In this document: positions 60,294 to 64,000 of the stretch, in pieces
Numbering within the stretch: the first letter of the stretch is position 1
Layout: every line of letters begins with the position of its first letter
NCBI RefSeq assembly: GCF_014650755.1
Contig: NZ_BMVO01000011.1
Location: 124,001-188,000 of the forward strand
Reading direction: 5' to 3'
DNA from: Streptomyces chryseus
GTDB taxonomy: Bacteria; Actinomycetota; Actinomycetes; Streptomycetales; Streptomycetaceae
DNA: 64,000 nucleotides
Made by a program: the position numbers and the translations under genes
The notes under the pieces: generated by a model
The model's input: only the letters and a program-made list of their open reading frames with translations
The model's database searches: none
Told to the model about the DNA's origin: nothing

Positions 60294-61181
60294 GTGGGAT
60301 CTATGCGCAATCCAGTCGGGCCGCTTCCCTCCTCCATTTACTGGCGCCGGAGGGCAGTCGCGCTGTCCCTGCTGGTGCTGCTCGCACTGGTGATCCTATG
60401 GGTCGTCATGTCCGCGGGCGGCAAGGACGACAAGTACGACGGCGCCCGTGGCGGCGCCACTCCCGCCCCGTCCACCATCACGCCCGGACCGGGCTCGTCG
60501 GGTCCGGCCATCAGCGAGGACCCGGGAGGCCGTGACGACCCGGGCGGCTCGGGCGCCGACAACGGCGGCAGCGGCAGCGGCGGTGGGGACGGCGGTGGCG
60601 GTGGGGACGGCGGTGGTGACGGCGGTTCCGGTACGGACGCGGGCAGCGGCGGGGGCGACGGCTCGGGTTCCGGTGCGGGCGACGGCTCCGGTTCGGGTTC
60701 CGGGGAGGACGGCGGCGCCGGGTCCGGCGGCAGCGGTGCCGGGGGCGGAGGTGGCGGCGGCGGTCAGCGCGTACCGGCCGGCTCCAGCCTCCCCAACTGC
60801 AACGCGTCCACCGTGGAGTTGTCCCTGCGCAGCGTCAAGAACGAGTACGAGGCGGGCGAGAAGCCCACGTTCGAGCTGATCGCGGAGAACACCTCGGGCG
60901 CCGCCTGCAAGATGGACTTCGGTCCCAAGGCCGCCGTGCTCACCATCACCGACGACGACAACAAGACCGTCTGGTCCTCCAAGGACTGCCCCGACGGCCC
61001 CGGCAACCTGCTGCTCCGCGTCCCCGCGCACAGCACCGTCACGCACACCGTCGACTGGGACCTCAGGAAGAGCGCGCCGCGCTGCGCGACGCCGTCCGCC
61101 GCCACGGTCGACGACGGGACCTACCTGCTGGAGCTGCCGGGCGCCAAGTCCCCGGCGACGTTCACCCTGAAGAAGGACTGA
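60294..61181 (+). CDS. Membrane-anchored protein with long Gly/Ser/Asp-rich linker
   Basis: A 295-aa protein. A basic N-terminus (RNPVGPLPSSIYWRRR) and one transmembrane helix (about 23-42) precede a linker of some 110 residues built almost only of Gly, Ser and Asp. A C-terminal globular domain of about 125 residues follows (CNASTVELSLRSVKNEYEAGE ... DDGTYLLELPGAK), with beta-strand character and four cysteines. The linker would place this domain beyond the cell wall layer. Function unknown. GTG 60294 lies just behind TACAGT (60281-60286), compatible with a leaderless mRNA; ATG 60303 is an alternative. Confidence 0.75.
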   Translation: MGSMRNPVGPLPSSIYWRRRAVALSLLVLLALVILWVVMSAGGKDDKYDGARGGATPAPSTITPGPGSSGPAISEDPGGRDDPGGSGADNGGSGSGGGDGGGGGDGGGDGGSGTDAGSGGGDGSGSGAGDGSGSGSGEDGGAGSGGSGAGGGGGGGGQRVPAGSSLPNCNASTVELSLRSVKNEYEAGEKPTFELIAENTSGAACKMDFGPKAAVLTITDDDNKTVWSSKDCPDGPGNLLLRVPAHSTVTHTVDWDLRKSAPRCATPSAATVDDGTYLLELPGAKSPATFTLKKD

Positions 61182-61194
61182 AGAACCGACAGCG

Positions 61195-61222
61195 GCGGTA
61201 CGCCCCGGGCGGGGCGTACCGC
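61195..61222. terminator. Bidirectional terminator before disA
   Basis: A perfect 12-bp stem (61195-61206 with 61211-61222) and GGGC loop, between the convergent anchored-protein and disA genes. Confidence 0.75.
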
Positions 61223-61265
61223 GGCGCGTCAGCCGTGCCGGCGGCCCCGGCGGGGACCGGCCGGC

Positions 61266-62390
61266 TCAGACGTAACGTTCCAGGATCGACGACTCCGCCA
61301 GGCGGGACAGCCCCTCGCGGACCGACCGCGCCCGCGCCTCCCCGACGCCGTCGACCGTCTGCAGGTCGTCGACGCTGGCGGCGAGCAGCTTCTGCAGCCC
61401 GCCGAAGTGCTCGACGAGCCGTTCGATGATCGCGCCCGGCAGCCGCGGCACCTTGGCCAGCAGCCGGTACCCGCGCGGCGAGACCGCCGCGTCCAGCGTC
61501 TCCGGCGAGCCGCTGTATCCCAGCGCCCGGGCCACGACGGGCAGTTCGAGCAGCTCGGAGTGGGGCAGCGCGTCCAGCTCGGTCAGCGCCTCGTCGACCG
61601 TGCGCGAACGCTTCGCCGTCGGCTCCGGGACGTAGTCCCGGACGACCAGTTCGCGCTCCGGCTCGACGCCCGCGATCAACTCGTCGAGCTGGAGGGAGAG
61701 CAGCCGCCCGTCGGTGCCCAGCTCCACGACGTACTCGGCGATCTCGGTGGCGATGCGCCGCACCATCTCCAGGCGCTGCGCCACAGCCGTCACGTCGCGG
61801 ACCGTCACCAGGTCCTCGATCTCCAGCGCGGACAGCGTGCCCGCGACCTCGTCGAGGCGGAGCTTGTAGCGCTCCAGGGTGGCCAGCGCCTGGTTGGCGC
61901 GGGACAGGATCGTCGCCGACTCCTCCAGGACGCGGCGCTCCCCGTCGACGTACAGCGCGATCAGGCGCATCGACTGGGAGACGGACACCACGGGGAAGTT
62001 GCACTGCTTCGACACACGGTCCGCCGTGCGGTGCCGGGTGCCGGTCTCCTCGGTGGGGATCGACGCGTCCGGTACGAGCTGGACGCCGGCCCGCAGGATC
62101 TTGGTGATGTCCTTGTCGAGGATCAGTGCGCCGTCGAGCTTGCACAGCTCGCGGAGCCTGGTCGCGGTGAACTCCACGTCCAGCACGAATCCGCCGGTAC
62201 ACATGGATTCGACGGTTTTGTCCATACCGAGGACGATGAGGCCGCCGGTGTTGCCGCGAAGGATGCGCTCCAGGCCGTCACGCAGCGCCTTGCCGGGCGC
62301 GACGGCGCTCAGCGAGGCGCGCATCAGCGCTTCGGTGCCCGAGCCTCCGCCGGACTTCCCGGATGCTGCTGCCCGGTCGATGGCTGCCAC
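61266..62390 (-). CDS. disA: Diadenylate cyclase DisA, DNA integrity scanning protein
   Basis: This protein makes the second messenger c-di-AMP from ATP and scans DNA for branched structures. It is 374 aa from GTG 62390, with GGAGGAG upstream. The DAC domain has the DGA motif at 86-88 (KLDGALIL) and RHR at 119-121 (GTRHRTADR). A central helical spine leads to the C-terminal helix-hairpin-helix DNA-binding repeats (AVSPRGYRLLAKVPRLPGAII, LQTVDGVGEARARSV). In Streptomyces c-di-AMP controls cell-wall peptidases and osmotic functions, both represented in this window. It is 90 nt downstream of radA. Confidence 0.96.
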   Translation of the reverse strand: MAAIDRAAASGKSGGGSGTEALMRASLSAVAPGKALRDGLERILRGNTGGLIVLGMDKTVESMCTGGFVLDVEFTATRLRELCKLDGALILDKDITKILRAGVQLVPDASIPTEETGTRHRTADRVSKQCNFPVVSVSQSMRLIALYVDGERRVLEESATILSRANQALATLERYKLRLDEVAGTLSALEIEDLVTVRDVTAVAQRLEMVRRIATEIAEYVVELGTDGRLLSLQLDELIAGVEPERELVVRDYVPEPTAKRSRTVDEALTELDALPHSELLELPVVARALGYSGSPETLDAAVSPRGYRLLAKVPRLPGAIIERLVEHFGGLQKLLAASVDDLQTVDGVGEARARSVREGLSRLAESSILERYV

Positions 62391-62480
62391 TGCACTCCTC
62401 CGGTCACACGGTTGCGGTGCCCTTGAGGCACTGAACTTCGCCTCGCGTACTCGTACGGGTGGGCGAGACCAGGGCAAAGT

Positions 62481-63896
62481 CTACCGGCGCTGTTCCTCGC
62501 CTTGTGGGGCCTGTGCGCGAGAGCGCCGGGGAAGGACCCTCAGAGCGTCTCCCATGTCGGCCACCTCGGTGACCTTCATGCCCGCCGGAACCTTCCCCGG
62601 GTCGGCCGGGACCAGGGCGTGCGTGAACCCGAGGCGGTGGGCCTCGGCGAGTCTGCGCTGGACGCCGGTGACCCGTCTGACCTCGCCCGCGAGACCGACT
62701 TCGCCGATCGCGACGAGGTTCTTCGGCAGCGGGGTGTCGCTGGCGGCGCTCGCCAGGGCGAGGGCGATCGCGAGGTCGGCGGCCGGCTCGGTGAGCTTCA
62801 CGCCGCCCACCGTCGCGCTGTAGATGTCGCGCTTGCCGAGGGCGGTGATGCGGCCGCGCTGCTCCAGCACGGCGAGCATCATCGACACGCGCGAGGTCTC
62901 CAGACCCGAGGTGGTGCGCCGGGGCGAGGGGATCTGCGAGTCGACGGTCAGCGCCTGTACTTCGGCGACGAGCGGGCGGCGCCCTTCGAGCGTGACGGTC
63001 AGGCACGTCCCCGGGACGGCCTCGGCGCGCCGGGTCAGGAAGAGACCCGAGGGGTCCGCGAGACCGGTGATGCCCTCGTCGTGCAGCTCGAAGCAGCCGA
63101 CCTCGTCGGTCGCGCCGTACCGGTTCTTGACTCCGCGCACGAGCCGCAGTCGCGCGTGCCGGTCGCCCTCGAAGGACAGCACGACGTCGACGAGGTGCTC
63201 CAGCAGGCGCGGACCGGCGATGGCGCCGTCCTTCGTGACGTGCCCGACCAGGAGCGTCGACATCGCGCGCTCCTTGGACGCCCGGATGAGCGCGCCCGCG
63301 ACCTCGCGGACCTGGGCCATGCCTCCCGGCGCGCCGTCGATCTCCGGCGAGGCGACCGTCTGGACGGAGTCGAGCACCAGCAGGGACGGCTTGACCGCGT
63401 CGAGGTGCCCGAGGACGGCCGACAGGTCGGTCTCGGCGGTGAGATAGAGGTGATCGTTGAGCGCGCCGATCCGGTCGGCGCGCAGGCGCACCTGGCTGGC
63501 GGACTCCTCGGCCGTGACGTACAGCGTGCGATGGTCGTCGCTCGCCGCCTTCGCGGCCACGTCCAGGAGAAGCGTCGACTTGCCGACACCGGGCTCGCCC
63601 GCGAGCAGGACGACGGCGCCGGGGACCAGACCGCCGCCGAGGACGCGGTCCAGCTCCTCGACGCCGGTCGAGCGGGCGGTGGCGGTACGGCCGTCGACCT
63701 GGCCGATGGGGAGCGCCGCGGTGCTCACCCGGCCGGCGGCCGTCGTCCGTACGGCGGGCGTGCCGGTCTCCTCGATCGTCCCCCACGCCTGGCATTCGGG
63801 GCAGCGGCCGAGCCATTTGGCGGTCGTGTACCCGCATTCGGAGCAGCGGTAGGACGGCCGGTCCTTGGCGGATGAACGAGAGGTGCGGGCAGCCAT
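62481..63896 (-). CDS. radA: DNA repair protein RadA (Sms)
   Basis: An ATP-dependent helicase-like recombination factor. It has 471 aa from ATG 63896. The N-terminal zinc finger is Cys18, Cys21, Cys32 and Cys35; Walker A GEPGVGKST is at 100-108. The KNRFG-type motif appears as KNRYG, with Tyr in place of Phe. The C-terminal Lon-protease-like domain follows (AIALALASAASDTPLPKNLVAIGEVGLAGEVR), without catalytic Ser-Lys. It is cotranscribed with disA, a partnership known across Gram-positive bacteria, where RadA modulates DisA activity. Confidence 0.95.
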   Translation of the reverse strand: MAARTSRSSAKDRPSYRCSECGYTTAKWLGRCPECQAWGTIEETGTPAVRTTAAGRVSTAALPIGQVDGRTATARSTGVEELDRVLGGGLVPGAVVLLAGEPGVGKSTLLLDVAAKAASDDHRTLYVTAEESASQVRLRADRIGALNDHLYLTAETDLSAVLGHLDAVKPSLLVLDSVQTVASPEIDGAPGGMAQVREVAGALIRASKERAMSTLLVGHVTKDGAIAGPRLLEHLVDVVLSFEGDRHARLRLVRGVKNRYGATDEVGCFELHDEGITGLADPSGLFLTRRAEAVPGTCLTVTLEGRRPLVAEVQALTVDSQIPSPRRTTSGLETSRVSMMLAVLEQRGRITALGKRDIYSATVGGVKLTEPAADLAIALALASAASDTPLPKNLVAIGEVGLAGEVRRVTGVQRRLAEAHRLGFTHALVPADPGKVPAGMKVTEVADMGDALRVLPRRSRAQAPQGEEQRR

Positions 63897-64000
63897 GGTG
63901 GTGACCGTACAGGTCGGCTCCGACACTCGTCCGCCGTACGCCCACCCGGTGCCCGTCGTACGTCCGCCCCGGCCGGAATTCCGCATTCCTGTCCCCTTTT

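Overview
The window is about 64 kb of very high-GC, gene-dense actinobacterial chromosome. Third codon positions are almost always G or C, GTG starts are common, and several families (TipA-type MerR regulator, Lsr2, ClpC, DisA, SigE-CseABC) are typical of Streptomyces. Gene content and order look like the core of a Streptomyces chromosome. I see no rRNA, tRNA, insertion sequence, prophage or CRISPR array.

Layout. 1-6.9 kb: an ABC-2 exporter pair behind twin palindromic operators, an Asp-box beta-propeller-like exported protein, glutamate decarboxylase divergent from a tipA-like regulator, a YbjQ-like protein and a DedA membrane protein. 6.9-16.2 kb: a ThrE-like exporter, inorganic pyrophosphatase, a PBP4-type D,D-carboxypeptidase, a DUF2342 zincin, tilS, hpt and ftsH. 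16.2-20.5 kb: folate genes, with folE on the plus strand and a minus-strand run folP, NTF2-like, folB, folK, DUF3180. 20-31.5 kb: a MarR regulator with its palindrome and a quinone-oxidoreductase-like gene, an MprF-like protein divergent from an esterase, a complete OpuA-type osmoprotectant ABC system, a coiled-coil membrane protein, and a NarL-type two-component system. 31.5-36.7 kb: a MidA-like methyltransferase, an orphan NuoD paralogue, a winged-helix regulator, a small conserved-looking protein and a threonine-aldolase-like enzyme. 36.8-42.4 kb: a cofactor operon (DUF2520 oxidoreductase, panC, nadB, nadC, coaX) with start/stop overlaps, serving NAD and CoA synthesis. 42.5-48.5 kb: small proteins, a BlaI-like repressor, a GNAT acetyltransferase, lsr2, an antisense PrimPol-like gene and clpC.

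48.5-64 kb: a second PBP4-type peptidase, a 1087-residue NACHT NTPase with a leucine-rich C-terminus (the best candidate for an immune or signalling system), an M23 peptidase behind a 420-nt gene-free leader, a TetR gene that has lost its DNA-binding domain, the cell-envelope stress operon sigE-cseA-cseB-cseC, mutY with a coupled 72-codon gene, a Gly/Ser/Asp-rich anchored protein, and disA and radA.

Themes. Envelope homeostasis is strongly represented: SigE/CseABC, two PBP4 peptidases, an M23 peptidase, the MprF-like protein, DedA and FtsH. NAD, CoA and folate synthesis and genome maintenance (MutY, DisA, RadA, Lsr2, PrimPol-like) make up most of the rest. Many convergent gene pairs are separated by strong perfect hairpins, listed as terminators. 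Starts were chosen from Shine-Dalgarno position, overlaps and family length; several remain uncertain and are flagged. No database search was run: family names rest on reading motifs and on general knowledge.
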